Positions 20,747 through 30,432 of a stretch of DNA of 64,000 nt are shown one piece after another. Below the pieces are notes generated by a model that ran no database searches, was not told the DNA's origin, and saw only the letters and a program-made list of their open reading frames with translations. Source of the stretch: Schizochytrium sp. CCTCC M209059 (Eukaryota; Sar; Bigyra; Thraustochytrida; Thraustochytriidae); contig KN805392.1 in NCBI GenBank assembly GCA_000818945.1, forward strand, positions 215,443 through 279,442, written 5' to 3'. Numbering within the stretch: position 1 is the first letter of the stretch; each line of letters begins with the position of its first letter. The position numbers were made by a program, and so were the translations under genes.

Positions 20747-21907
20747 TCACTCTAACGAATCGTAGCCGCCTCGATTGGCGTTGTCCGTCAGCGGGCGCAT
20801 CAAGCTCGAAGTCTCGTCAAACTGCTCGTGCCGCTGTCCATCATGGCCATGTTCCACGTCTTCACGACGGCCATGATGGTGGTCGTCGACATCTTCTTCG
20901 TCATCGTCCTCATCACTGGAAAAAGCTTGCTCGAGCTCCTTTTCTGATTCGGCAAAGGAGAGCAAAAAGATACCCGCACCGGTGAGAAAGATGCCAATGG
21001 GCACGCAAATTCTACTTTTAAGAGTCCATCGGTCCACTTCTTGAAAATAAATAGCTGCATATACAGAGCCGACAATGATGATTGTACTGTTCACCAAAGG
21101 CACCACAAAGAATGCAGGATACCGATCGAGACATTTGTTCAAGAATATCACTTGCGACAACGCAGATCCAATCGCGAGAAGGATACACACGTAGGTTATG
21201 GGTATAGTCCACGCGCCATCCTTGATGCATTCAGACAAGGCCTTGGCAAAGGTCTGGGTGATGCTGCCAACCATTCCGGCAAACAACGTCCACCCCACTC
21301 GCCGGCGCGAGTGGATCTTAGATTGAGCTAGAAATACCCAAATTGCCGCGGTCGACCCAATCATAACGCAGGAAGCAACAATAAAGCCCGGTGCCGCAGC
21401 AATTTCGACCAGCTCTTCCGCGGTAAATGTGCGGCTCCCATGGTTTCCAAACAAGAGGACGACCATCACACCGGCGAGGATGATCCCGTTGAATATGATC
21501 GCGCGTAGCGAGAATCGTTCCCCATTAATGTAGCGAGCTAGCGGAATGTTGAAACAAATATGGAGGCCGCCAAATGGGATTGTCATGGACGCATCCACAA
21601 AGGCAAACGAGGCTACTGTCATCCCCGCATTGAGAACCACCATGCAAAATATGCCCAAGAGCCAGGTAGGTCGCTGCCACAAGGCCTTTACGTCCTCCGC
21701 GTCATCCGCACCGGATCCTAGTGAGTTGGCCTGGCCTTGGTCGTGGTCCTGGCCGAGACGCTGCAGCTCGCGACGGTTCCCAGCATCGCGCCGCTTCAGC
21801 TCTTGCGCTCTGTCCAGACACGCACGCTTGACAAGGTTGTCTCCGACCGCTGCCGCCAGGGCCGCCCCGATCGCTAGCAGCACGCCAATCACCCACGCGG
21901 CCACCAT
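20747..21907 (-). CDS. NIPA-like (DUF803) magnesium transporter family protein
   Basis: A 386-residue multi-pass membrane protein of the drug/metabolite-transporter fold. It begins directly with a membrane helix (VIGVLLAIGAALAAAVGDNLVKRA). A charged loop follows, and then about eight more helices, including LLGIFCMVVLNAGMTVASFAF, the SMTIPFGGLHICFN segment resembling the conserved NIPA 'P-G' region, IIFNGIILAGVMVVLLFG, and CVPIGIFLTGAGIFLLSF near the end. The cytosolic C-terminus is acidic and His-rich (DEDDDEEDVDDHHHGRRED), which could bind metal. NIPA proteins move Mg2+ in animals and plants; the substrate here is inferred from family only. It is head-to-head with the histidine phosphatase gene, 862 bp apart. 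Confidence 0.75.
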   Translation of the reverse strand: MVAAWVIGVLLAIGAALAAAVGDNLVKRACLDRAQELKRRDAGNRRELQRLGQDHDQGQANSLGSGADDAEDVKALWQRPTWLLGIFCMVVLNAGMTVASFAFVDASMTIPFGGLHICFNIPLARYINGERFSLRAIIFNGIILAGVMVVLLFGNHGSRTFTAEELVEIAAAPGFIVASCVMIGSTAAIWVFLAQSKIHSRRRVGWTLFAGMVGSITQTFAKALSECIKDGAWTIPITYVCILLAIGSALSQVIFLNKCLDRYPAFFVVPLVNSTIIIVGSVYAAIYFQEVDRWTLKSRICVPIGIFLTGAGIFLLSFAESEKELEQAFSSDEDDDEEDVDDHHHGRREDVEHGHDGQRHEQFDETSSLMRPLTDNANRGGYDSLE

Positions 21908-22599
21908 GGCGCGCCTCGCGTTCCTCGCTGGTTGAATGAAGCTTTGGCTTCTTTTTCAGTTGTCCAACACCAAAGCAGGGAGCCTCATTAGGCAGGCGAC
22001 GAAGGACGGACGTCACAGCGTCTTTCAACCTCGACGAAGCAGAGATAGAAATCGTTGCAAACTTTGCAGAGGAATTCCCGCGAGAAAGGGGGCGTGGCAT
22101 CGTGATGTGAATGAAATCTTGGATGAATCCGAGAAAAAAAAAAAAAAAAAAAGATTGGCTTTAGATCATCCATCATTTTTCGAGGCAATTCAATCCATTC
22201 GTACGGCCATGAAAATCGACAAAAATGCCAGGATGCCGATGAACGTCGACCTCGCTCAATCATGGCAGCTCTCGTTCTGAGTTGTCGCTCGCTTCCTCTT
22301 CACTTTGTCCAGACGTCCCTTGCTATTATTCTATACCCCCGTGGCTGCGAGACCCACAAAATCTATCAAATCATCATCCTGGTCGCATGTAAAGACTCCC
22401 GCCACACGCACGACAGCCCCGATGCTCCCGACCGCTTTGTCGTATTCGGCCAGGCACGCACATTTCAGCCGCATGCTTTACTTCAAGTTGTGCGCCTCCA
22501 CGTCGCGTCATTTCCTAGTCGTTCCCAAATTCAAATTGCCCAAGCAAATTGCCCCAAATTAAATAACAATTGAGCGAGCCCGCACAACGCGGCTCCGCA

Positions 22600-22630
<31 letters not shown>

Positions 22631-22769
22631 GGTTGGGCGGGCGAAGGGCGAAGGCGAGGAGGGGGCTGGCTGCGCGAGCTCGAGCGGCGCAGAGCGACCT
22701 TCTCTTGTAGACAGGGTTCACCGTGGAGGAGCACGTACGTAGAGCCCGTCACACAGCTCATCGTTCATT
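21908..22769. other. Divergent intergenic region
   Basis: 862 bp between two outward-facing genes; no gene seen. It includes a long A run (about 22134-22152) and a CGCA tetranucleotide array (22597-22629) about 140 bases before the ATG at 22770. Confidence 0.55.
22597..22629. repeat. CGCA microsatellite
   Basis: About eight ACGC/CGCA units in the likely leader or promoter of the histidine phosphatase gene. Confidence 0.9.
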
Positions 22770-23564
22770 ATGAGCAGCAAGGCGTCGTCGGCGACCCTAG
22801 CGGTCGCAGCAGGCTTCGCAGCGGCCGCAGCAGCGGGCCTCTTCTTTTTGAGCAGGTACAGGCAACAATGCGCGCTTCTCGGGTACGATATAGCCAACAC
22901 TTTTCGCAACGCGCCGGCCTTTCAAAACGATGTCTTCCTCGTGCGCCACGGTCAGAGCGAGGCCAACGTGTCCGGGACGATTAGCAGCGCCCCTAGCGTA
23001 GGCACTGTTAAACATACGCTCACAACTCGAGGCGAAGAGCAGGCGCGCCGCGCAGGCAACCGTCTCAAGGCTCACTGTCTTGACCAAGGGCTTACGGAAG
23101 AACAGATTCCCAATGCAGTGATTCTCCGCTGCTCAGACTTTCTGCGCACCCGCCGCACCGCTGCCATCGTCGCCGAGGAACTCGGCATGTCACCGTCTAG
23201 CGTCGAGACATGTGTCGACTTTCGAGAGCGCTTTTTTGGATCTCTCGACGGTCAGTCAGATACAAAGTACAAGGAAGTTTGGGAGTACGACAAATATTCT
23301 GCTCTGCATGAGCAGTTTGGCGCCGAATCACCCGCCTCCGTGCTCAAACGCGCCGCCTCCCGCGTTCTTAAACTAGACCGCGAGTTTGAGGGCAAGATTA
23401 TCGTTATTGTTGCGCATGGGGATGTCTTGCAAATTCTGCGCACAGGTTTTCAAGGCGACTTCCCCCCTGCCCTGCATCGCTTTGGAGACCATCTTCAAAC
23501 GGGATCAGTCACGCGTCTCGAACGCACTCCCCTGCCTCGCCTTCAGCCGTTAACGTTGGCCTAG
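22770..23564 (+). CDS. Membrane-anchored histidine phosphatase (phosphoglycerate mutase-like)
   Basis: A 264-residue member of the histidine phosphatase superfamily (branch 1). The N-terminal 30 residues form one membrane anchor (SATLAVAAGFAAAAAAGLFFLSRY). The catalytic domain starts with FLVRHGQSEAN, where the His of RHG (about residue 60) is the phospho-accepting nucleophile. It ends with IIVIVAHGDVLQIL, carrying the second catalytic His (about 216). Arg residues in SDFLRTRRTA fit the phosphate pocket. Family members include phosphoglycerate mutases, fructose-bisphosphatases and diverse small-molecule or protein phosphatases, so the substrate is unknown. The anchor argues against glycolytic phosphoglycerate mutase. 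The ATG at 22770 is the only sensible start. Confidence 0.85.
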   Translation: MSSKASSATLAVAAGFAAAAAAGLFFLSRYRQQCALLGYDIANTFRNAPAFQNDVFLVRHGQSEANVSGTISSAPSVGTVKHTLTTRGEEQARRAGNRLKAHCLDQGLTEEQIPNAVILRCSDFLRTRRTAAIVAEELGMSPSSVETCVDFRERFFGSLDGQSDTKYKEVWEYDKYSALHEQFGAESPASVLKRAASRVLKLDREFEGKIIVIVAHGDVLQILRTGFQGDFPPALHRFGDHLQTGSVTRLERTPLPRLQPLTLA

Positions 23565-24287
23565 GCGGCAAAGTCCACCTGGACACTTGCTACTTCCTAT
23601 CATGTGATCATGTGTTTTTGCCGCGAAGCAGCACTCGGTGTCAAACGAATCGACGCTCTATGCCTCACAGCTAGTCATTCTCGTAAACGTCATGCAAACC
23701 TCCTCAGCTCAGTTTTAGAATATCACACAAGCATATTTGCTTTTGGCCTACTCGAAAGCTTGTCTGCGCTCCTGCGAGAGGATATGACAGCGCTCTCCAA
23801 TTCTTCAAGTGGGATCTTCACAAGGCAACCATTTTGTTTTTCAATCAATTCTTGACTAAATGATGAACCAAAGATGAGGCGGGCCACCTTAGATCGTGCG
23901 GTCCGAGGTGCTTCCAAAGACGCCTGGAAGGTAGGCTAGTGTCCCAGGAACTCTTTCTTAATTTTAAATCGAGTTTATCAGCTCAGTATAAGTAAGCCCT
24001 CGGCTGGGCCACACAACCTGCCTGGTCGCTCGCTAGCAGTGCCAGCAGTACGGTGCAGTGCCAGTGCCACACGTGACGCTCAACGGATCTCTCAACTTAT
24101 GTCCATAAAAATCGGCACGCCCTTTTTAAGCGTGAGCTCCTCATGCACTAACGCTCGCACGACACGCCCATGCGCGTTTGCGTGTGCGCGCCTTTGCACC
24201 GACGCCAGCCAGCCTGTCTGCTTACCTCTCAGTACGCGCTTCAGTTCGTGCTCGTTGAGGCGCATACCTTTATTCTTCTTCGCGCTA
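23565..24287. other. Intergenic region between two plus-strand genes
   Basis: No gene seen. The reading frame of the next gene stays open back to about 24039, but the translated stretch is Cys/Arg/Thr-rich with no domain character, so I treat it as leader. Confidence 0.5.
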
Positions 24288-26159
24288 ATGAATGTGGACA
24301 TAGACAAGGAGACCGACTTCGAAAGAGAAGAGCAAGAAGGAAAGAAGGAGGATAGAGAAACAAGGGATGACAATGACGCCAAGGACTCTGCCCGATCGAA
24401 CGCCTCGAGACATAATAACGGCAGTGATGCGTTTAACGATGACAATGACGACGACGACGATGACGAGGCATCTTCTCGTTCTTCGTCGTCAAGTGGTGAA
24501 TCAGAATGCTACGTTCCTTGGGGCATTGTCCCAGGCATGGTGCACCTCGCCATCTATGCACGAGATGTCGTTGCGCCGCTGAGCATGGCCTCAAAGGCTA
24601 AAGCCAAAAAGGACTGGATCGATGCAGCCTTTGAAAAACCAAAAGGATCAGTCCCGCGCAAGTCTCCCACGGCACGCCCTGATCTCTATCAGCACGCCGA
24701 GGGCTCCTCGAAAGGAAAGCAGGAAGACAAGCCAAAGCAGAGTAATCAAGATGATGATTTTGAAAACCCTCCGAATGGGACCATGGATGCACGTAATAAT
24801 CTAAACATGATCGACCCTCGATCTCGAGATTGGGATTCCAGTTTTGTAACCGTGTCAACAACCTCGGTGAGCATCGGAGGCCTCAAACGCCTTCATGAGA
24901 ACAGCGCTTCGAGCTCGTACAGTTTAGTTCTTTCCGAGGTACCCTCCATCAAGACGCGATTCTACCTTTGGGCCCGCATATGTTTGCCAGATTTTCGTCG
25001 AGAGGGAGTCAGTTTGCTACAGGTTCAAGTTAACGGTCGCTGGTACTCCGAGCCGTGGAGGCTCAAAACAAGCGTCTGTGAGCCTCGCGAATGGCATTGG
25101 CAGCGTTACCCTCATTCTCTGCACGGGAAACTCTTTGCTGACAAGTCAGTTGACCTGCGCATCTATCATAGTTCCATGGGTATCCGCATGAGCGCGCTCT
25201 GGTACTCTCCAGATCCTGAAAGGTGTCCTCCTGGCCATTCTCTTGATACACGTCCGCCGACGCGCGTATTGCACTGTTATCCTGAGCGTCGCAGCGAAAC
25301 ATACCACAAGGCGCGACCTTGGACCGCTTTTCGCGTTCCCGACGATCCCGAAGTGCGAGGAAAACTCAAGCGCTTCCAAAACATGATTACCACCAACTCT
25401 TACCGAAGAACATCGCACGCCTGTCTCGGGTCCGCACCAGCACAGCCTGCGGCCTTATCGACCGACGATGTCGACCCTGACGACAAGGACAATCAATCAT
25501 TTGCCGCTGCACAGCCAATGCGTCTTTTTCAGATCGACGCGAATGATAATGGAAAAATCACATTTACGCTCCCAAGCCCCTCGGCAAAGGCACCTAGGAG
25601 TGTGACTTCCTCTGACGACGATGACGACTCGCAGAGCGAAAGCGAAAGCAGCGAGAGTGGTCGCGACGGCGGTGGCGGGAGTGACGACGACAATAAATCC
25701 GAAGACGAGGAAGCGAAAAATTACAACGATGGCGACAATAATGACGACAACGACGATGACGGCGACGACGAAAAGAGCAACGAAGGGCTTACACCTCGCC
25801 AAGAGCGAAATGACTTTATAAGTCTCCTCAACAAGGAAGATCAGCTGTCACTCGACGCTGTGTTCGAAAGATTGCAACGAGGGGAGCTCGCTATTCTCGA
25901 AGCCCAGGCAGAAGCGGAAGCTGCTCGCGACGAGAAATCCAACGCAGTGTATCGGCTTCCCTGCCCTTCAGTACGCCAGCTCATCGACGCTCGTATTGCG
26001 CTTCGCCCCGTAACATCCGAGATGAAACGGATGCTTAACGAAAGCAAAGCAAATATCACGTCAAAGCTCGTTCATCGACTTTTTGACGGCTTGCAGGTCT
26101 CGCGCGCCACCGAAGCAGTCATCGAGGACTTCAACCCTGCTTCCGACAGCGAGACGTAG
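24288..26159 (+). CDS. Unrecognised large acidic protein with a central beta-rich domain
   Basis: A 623-residue protein from the ATG at 24288 (MNVDIDKETDFE). I cannot name a family. Residues 1-65 are charged and very acidic (runs of D/E). A globular block at about residues 180-330 is rich in aromatic residues and beta-type alternation (FVTVSTTSVSIGGL, YSLVLSEVP, RFYLWARICLP, LLQVQVNGRWYSEPWRL, VDLRIYHSSMGIRMSALWYS). It resembles a carbohydrate-binding or other beta-sandwich module by appearance only. The region at about 440-500 is again acidic and low complexity (DDDDDSQSESESSESG). The C-terminal 110 residues form helices with Leu heptads. Neither a signal peptide nor a membrane span is visible, so it is probably cytosolic or nuclear. 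It is tail-to-tail with the carboxypeptidase gene, 78 bp apart. Confidence 0.72.
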   Translation: MNVDIDKETDFEREEQEGKKEDRETRDDNDAKDSARSNASRHNNGSDAFNDDNDDDDDDEASSRSSSSSGESECYVPWGIVPGMVHLAIYARDVVAPLSMASKAKAKKDWIDAAFEKPKGSVPRKSPTARPDLYQHAEGSSKGKQEDKPKQSNQDDDFENPPNGTMDARNNLNMIDPRSRDWDSSFVTVSTTSVSIGGLKRLHENSASSSYSLVLSEVPSIKTRFYLWARICLPDFRREGVSLLQVQVNGRWYSEPWRLKTSVCEPREWHWQRYPHSLHGKLFADKSVDLRIYHSSMGIRMSALWYSPDPERCPPGHSLDTRPPTRVLHCYPERRSETYHKARPWTAFRVPDDPEVRGKLKRFQNMITTNSYRRTSHACLGSAPAQPAALSTDDVDPDDKDNQSFAAAQPMRLFQIDANDNGKITFTLPSPSAKAPRSVTSSDDDDDSQSESESSESGRDGGGGSDDDNKSEDEEAKNYNDGDNNDDNDDDGDDEKSNEGLTPRQERNDFISLLNKEDQLSLDAVFERLQRGELAILEAQAEAEAARDEKSNAVYRLPCPSVRQLIDARIALRPVTSEMKRMLNESKANITSKLVHRLFDGLQVSRATEAVIEDFNPASDSET

Positions 26160-26237
26160 CTCAGAGGGTGAAGAGACGTGTCTGCGAACTCAAAAAACTA
26201 AAGACATTTACAAAATAAATGTTGGCAAAACTAATAT

Positions 26238-29200
26238 TCAGGTAGATTGCGATTTACGGGACCGTCTCCGCGTGACACGACGTGGGCTTGGCTTTGCCGT
26301 GCTTGCCCTAGTTTGGACGCTGGCTGTATGCGCTCGACTCGATCTATGTCGTCCGCTGACTTTTGCTTCTCTGCCCAGAGACTGTCGCAAATGCTCTTTG
26401 CCATCATTTGCATCCCTCGCGTCCGTGTCAGCGCCTTCGTCGTTGCGACGGCAGCTTTCATTGCTGTCATCTTCGTCGTCTTGCGTCTCGGGGGCCGTGA
26501 GAAATCGCGTGGGAAATTCGAGTTTTACTTTGCGATTAATGCGCTGTATCTCGTGCTGGGTGGGGTCTGTGAAATGCCAAATTGCAGCCACAGTGTCGCG
26601 CCCCATCTCCTCCAAATCAGATACCACAAAATGTCTTGCATTGTTCCCACACATGGACGCCTCCAGCGTATAGCTGCTTGCAACGCGATAGTCACGCCAT
26701 ACAGCCACCCGAGCGCACGCCCCCTTTGATTTTTGCACCTTGAAATTGCACTCATGCGGAAAGAAGATTTTATCCGAGGCCGTGGCCGCCACGAGCCCGG
26801 GAAATACGCGTTCAGGAGCCCCAAATGTCTTCTTATCCTCGCATCCATAAAGAAAGATGCCGGCCTTACGGCTGTGACCATGCATGTCGAGGAAAAGAGC
26901 GATACCCGTCTTGCTGGCGGCATCGCGAAGGAGTTTCTGCATTGCAAAAACGGTTGGAGAGTCACTTTCACTTGGTGCTGTCCACTGCCGATTCAAGTCC
27001 AGACCTGCAAGATTATACCGGTGATTACCTACGACAACACCGTCGGGGTTTAACATGGGCACGACTTTGAAAATGAAGCGGTCACGTAGAGTTTGAGCGC
27101 GAGAATCGTCGCTTGTGAGGAACTCGATAGCACCCCGCATCATAAAGCTCGAATTACTCTCGCCTGGGTGTACGCGAGCACTCAAAAAAATGTATTTGCG
27201 CTCTTCCATTGGCAAGCGTATGGGTACATCAGTTTCTTCCCTCTCGCTACCTTTCGTACCTGCATCAGGGTCGTCTGCGGCGTCACTCGCATCGCTTCTG
27301 GTCGCGCCGTTTGCATCTTCGGTTGAGAGCTCTGACTCATTCATCAACGTGAGACCTTCTCCAAAAGCGCTATTTTCTGCTTTGCAAGTCCGGTGCAAAG
27401 GATCGTGCAATGTGTTCTTTTCGCCAGTCGCTTCCTCCGCCTCTGGGGCGGCGACCTCTTCCCTTGCTTTCGGACTGGCGCGGTTGCCTCCCGCTTCTTT
27501 CTCTCTTGTTGTACAAGGGGGGCTGGTAATTGTCAGCAAAGGACAGTCGAGACCCCCCAAAGTCTTGCAAAGAGTCGTCTGCTCCACGTAGTGCTTCTTG
27601 TCGCACAACGCTTCGAGATCCTGAAGTAGATTGGTGTATGTGTAAGGGTAGCAATATGACATGAAGACAGTGTCTGATTCTCGATAGATTTCAGGCACCT
27701 CAATTTCCATGTGAATCGCGTAGCATGGAATTACGCTCTTTGTTGCGTTGCCTGTGGTAGCTCCTGGTTTCGAGCGCGTGGCCAATGTCGCCGCGGGACC
27801 TGTCTTGTGAAAGGGTGACTCAAAGTACGAAATGTTCACGCCAATGCGACGCCAACCAGCTGCACATCGCGTGGCTGCCTCTGGACTGAAAGCAAGTGGT
27901 CGCATACCAGCATTGTACAAGGAATCTGTCTTTTCCAGATTCATAAAGACAAAGTTATACCTCGCACCGGGTCGAAGACCCTTCATGGCAAAGTAGAACC
28001 ATTGGAGCTGGCCGTAGCTATTTGTATCCGCTCGGATCCAGAGAGCGTACCAAGACCCGCCCCAGTGCTCGACACGCGCAAGGTTGCCGCACTCAAAGTC
28101 ACAGGAAAATGATAGTTCCCGCGGGGGAGACACGTGTTGCTTCGACGACATCCAGTCGAAGATGAGGTTGCTAGCCCTTGATCCAGGCATTTTCCAGGCA
28201 GAACCTCCAGTCTCGTGCAGTGCATGCACAAGAGCGAGAGCTGCGTCAAGAGTCGGACGCGGGCTCTTGGGTTCGAGCTTGGCATGGAGAAAGGAGTTGA
28301 GCCTACCGCTTTCGCTACAGAATGCTCGGAACCTCGCACATGTCGGCAAGGCTCGGTTTTGGGATTTTCCAAGAATTTCTGCAATAAAAGCACAGGATTT
28401 CTCAGGAGACTCAAGCGGCATTTCAAACGCCTGATTCATCTCCCAGTGTAACGAGGAAGGATGCAGCTTCCAAAGCACCTTACAAAGACGTTCTAGAAGC
28501 GTGTCGCGACCAAGGAAGAGCCCTACGAGCGGGTACAGTCTGTCAAACGCGCGACGCATGAGCTGCCTTGGGTGCTCCCACTCAGGCTGTGTCGCTTCGC
28601 ACGTGAGCTGCGACGCCGGAGCGATGCCCAGGATTTGCCTTGTCTTCTCAGGATGACATTGCTTCGTGTCTGGGCCTTCTGAGGACGCGTCGAAGCTTTC
28701 GTTGGAATTCTGCTTCCGATTTAAATCTGCTGTTGCGAAGAAGCCCACTTTCTGCAAGATGCTGAGCGCATTCGTTGCGGTTTGGATGTCCTCGAACGAC
28801 GCAAGAAGGCGTCCAATGGCAAAATGTGCAACTCCAGCCGCTGAAAGACTCCTTCGCGAGCGATCGTTGCGGCCACTCGCAAGCGCACAGAGTGATAGAA
28901 TTGAATTTGCATTCGCTGTCTTCGTCTCCACCGCTTTGGGAAAGGCGGCAAGGAGTCCCGGGAGCGCGGGGCTCCGTGCAAACGCGTCAAGAGTGCTGCT
29001 TGACTTGCAAAGACGATGAAGCGAGTTCAAAATGGCTTGAACCGTTGTCGAATGGCGCGTGTGTCGCGTTACAGCGGTTAAAAGGACTTCAATCCCGTTA
29101 CAAGATTTTGTTGCAGCAAGTACACCAGCGTCATAATCTGCAAGCGTGCGAAGGGCTACGCAGCTTGACTGGACAATGAGATGATTTTTTGCAAAGAGTC

Positions 29201-29567
29201 GCACAACACTGAATAAGAACTTGGCATCGCATTTTGCTCCGATAGCTGCCTTGGAGGTGCGCTTTGGAACTGCGTGCAGAAGGCAAACCAAACTTGCGAG
29301 TGCATGCTCTACGATTTCCGGGGGACTCCCCGATGCCACAAAGGTCTGCAAGATGCGCGATACTGCGTCGACACCTCCCCGCTTTGCAAAGAGCTCCGCA
29401 AAAATTTCTTGCTGCATCGCCTTGGTCGACGCTGTAGTCTCGAGCATTTGTCGCAGCTTCCTTAGAGCATGCAGGAGATCTTGTGGTTCCGACACGCACA
29501 GACTCGAGACAGATTCATGTGCGAGGCGCGCGTGCGCGGCCACGCCGCGAGCTGGGCTTTGCGACAT
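26238..29567 (-). CDS. AGTPBP1-like: Cytosolic carboxypeptidase (M14D, CCP/AGTPBP1-like)
   Basis: A 1109-residue zinc carboxypeptidase of the Nna1/CCP family. These enzymes remove glutamates from polyglutamylated tubulin tails or the C-terminus of tubulin. Residues 1-430 are helical armadillo-like repeats, as in CCP1. The family-specific N-domain follows (LSFSCDFECGNLARVE, WYALWIRADT, WFYFAMKGLRPG, about 530-600). The catalytic domain has HPGES (zinc ligands His800 and Glu803), MLNPDGVVVGNHRYNLAGLDLNR (substrate-binding NxDGxxxGxxR), DMHGHS (zinc ligand His896) and YTLEASM with catalytic Glu969. All key residues are present, so activity is expected. The 80-residue C-terminal tail is acidic then basic. 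The gene is head-to-head with the dynein-arm docking gene, 865 bp apart, which fits an axonemal role. Confidence 0.94.
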   Translation of the reverse strand: MSQSPARGVAAHARLAHESVSSLCVSEPQDLLHALRKLRQMLETTASTKAMQQEIFAELFAKRGGVDAVSRILQTFVASGSPPEIVEHALASLVCLLHAVPKRTSKAAIGAKCDAKFLFSVVRLFAKNHLIVQSSCVALRTLADYDAGVLAATKSCNGIEVLLTAVTRHTRHSTTVQAILNSLHRLCKSSSTLDAFARSPALPGLLAAFPKAVETKTANANSILSLCALASGRNDRSRRSLSAAGVAHFAIGRLLASFEDIQTATNALSILQKVGFFATADLNRKQNSNESFDASSEGPDTKQCHPEKTRQILGIAPASQLTCEATQPEWEHPRQLMRRAFDRLYPLVGLFLGRDTLLERLCKVLWKLHPSSLHWEMNQAFEMPLESPEKSCAFIAEILGKSQNRALPTCARFRAFCSESGRLNSFLHAKLEPKSPRPTLDAALALVHALHETGGSAWKMPGSRASNLIFDWMSSKQHVSPPRELSFSCDFECGNLARVEHWGGSWYALWIRADTNSYGQLQWFYFAMKGLRPGARYNFVFMNLEKTDSLYNAGMRPLAFSPEAATRCAAGWRRIGVNISYFESPFHKTGPAATLATRSKPGATTGNATKSVIPCYAIHMEIEVPEIYRESDTVFMSYCYPYTYTNLLQDLEALCDKKHYVEQTTLCKTLGGLDCPLLTITSPPCTTREKEAGGNRASPKAREEVAAPEAEEATGEKNTLHDPLHRTCKAENSAFGEGLTLMNESELSTEDANGATRSDASDAADDPDAGTKGSEREETDVPIRLPMEERKYIFLSARVHPGESNSSFMMRGAIEFLTSDDSRAQTLRDRFIFKVVPMLNPDGVVVGNHRYNLAGLDLNRQWTAPSESDSPTVFAMQKLLRDAASKTGIALFLDMHGHSRKAGIFLYGCEDKKTFGAPERVFPGLVAATASDKIFFPHECNFKVQKSKGACARVAVWRDYRVASSYTLEASMCGNNARHFVVSDLEEMGRDTVAAIWHFTDPTQHEIQRINRKVKLEFPTRFLTAPETQDDEDDSNESCRRNDEGADTDARDANDGKEHLRQSLGREAKVSGRHRSSRAHTASVQTRASTAKPSPRRVTRRRSRKSQST

Positions 29568-30432
29568 TTCTTCCCGCTCGCCGCTCTATTGTTATAGTCC
29601 CTCGTTTGCGGATACCCTGCGCGCGCAAAGCGCTTGCAGGCTTTGGACGTTGTGGTCAACGCCAGATGTGCTTGATGTGTTCAAAGGAACGGAAAGGAAA
29701 GATCAAGAGCTAGTTAGCTAGTTGAGTATCACAAGCTTCTAAGCCTGCTATTTCCCACCCACTCAACAACCCACCCCCATCTATATCCACGTGGGCTTTC
29801 GAAGTCTCTACTTCAATCGCATGCATGCCCGCCCTTTGCAATGAGTGGGTTTCGTTTGCAACGCTCGTTGACCCGCTATCGGTTTAAGCCAGCCAGCGCC
29901 TTGTCGAAGTCGACCGCATCATCCTGCTTTTTGGTGATCTATCCGTTGAGAGATACTTGCTATTAGCGTTGCACTAACCAAGTGCTATTGGCAGACTGGA
30001 TTAGGGAAGCATGCAACAGCAGCGACAGTTGGAGGCGGCGTCTCTTGCAGAAGCGTCGGCGGTGGCGGCAGCACTAATCTTTTAACTTTTTAGAGAAGCT
30101 GGTTGATACTACGATAAATTGCACACGTCGGAAAAACAAGTTCATCTTACATTCACTGAAAAGAAAAACAAAACTCCCAGTCAAGCCATCTTTATCTCTG
30201 GACAAGCCGAGACCAGCTTGTCTTAAAAAGTACTTTTCACGCATCGTCAAAACCTTTCCCCGTACTGAGAAGGCTGAGGAAGAGCATCCGGGGAGCTGGT
30301 GCTCGTTTCTCGCGTCAGCATCAACGGAGTTCCCTATTGCTGCTCTCTCGAAGTGACAAGACGCGAGCGATACGTGGGTCTTTGCACTCGTAAAGCAAAG
30401 CAATAACCACATCCCTGAGAGAAAGTTTCAGG
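29568..30432. other. Shared upstream region of CCP and dynein docking genes
   Basis: 865 bp between the two divergent start codons, with no gene. It is the obvious place for a bidirectional promoter; I could not identify a specific binding motif by eye. Confidence 0.5.

Noticed and set aside
24039..24287. Extended N-terminus for the 623-residue acidic protein
   Set aside because: The added 83 residues are Cys/Arg/Thr-rich and unlike the rest; the ATG at 24288 begins the charged low-complexity N-terminus.
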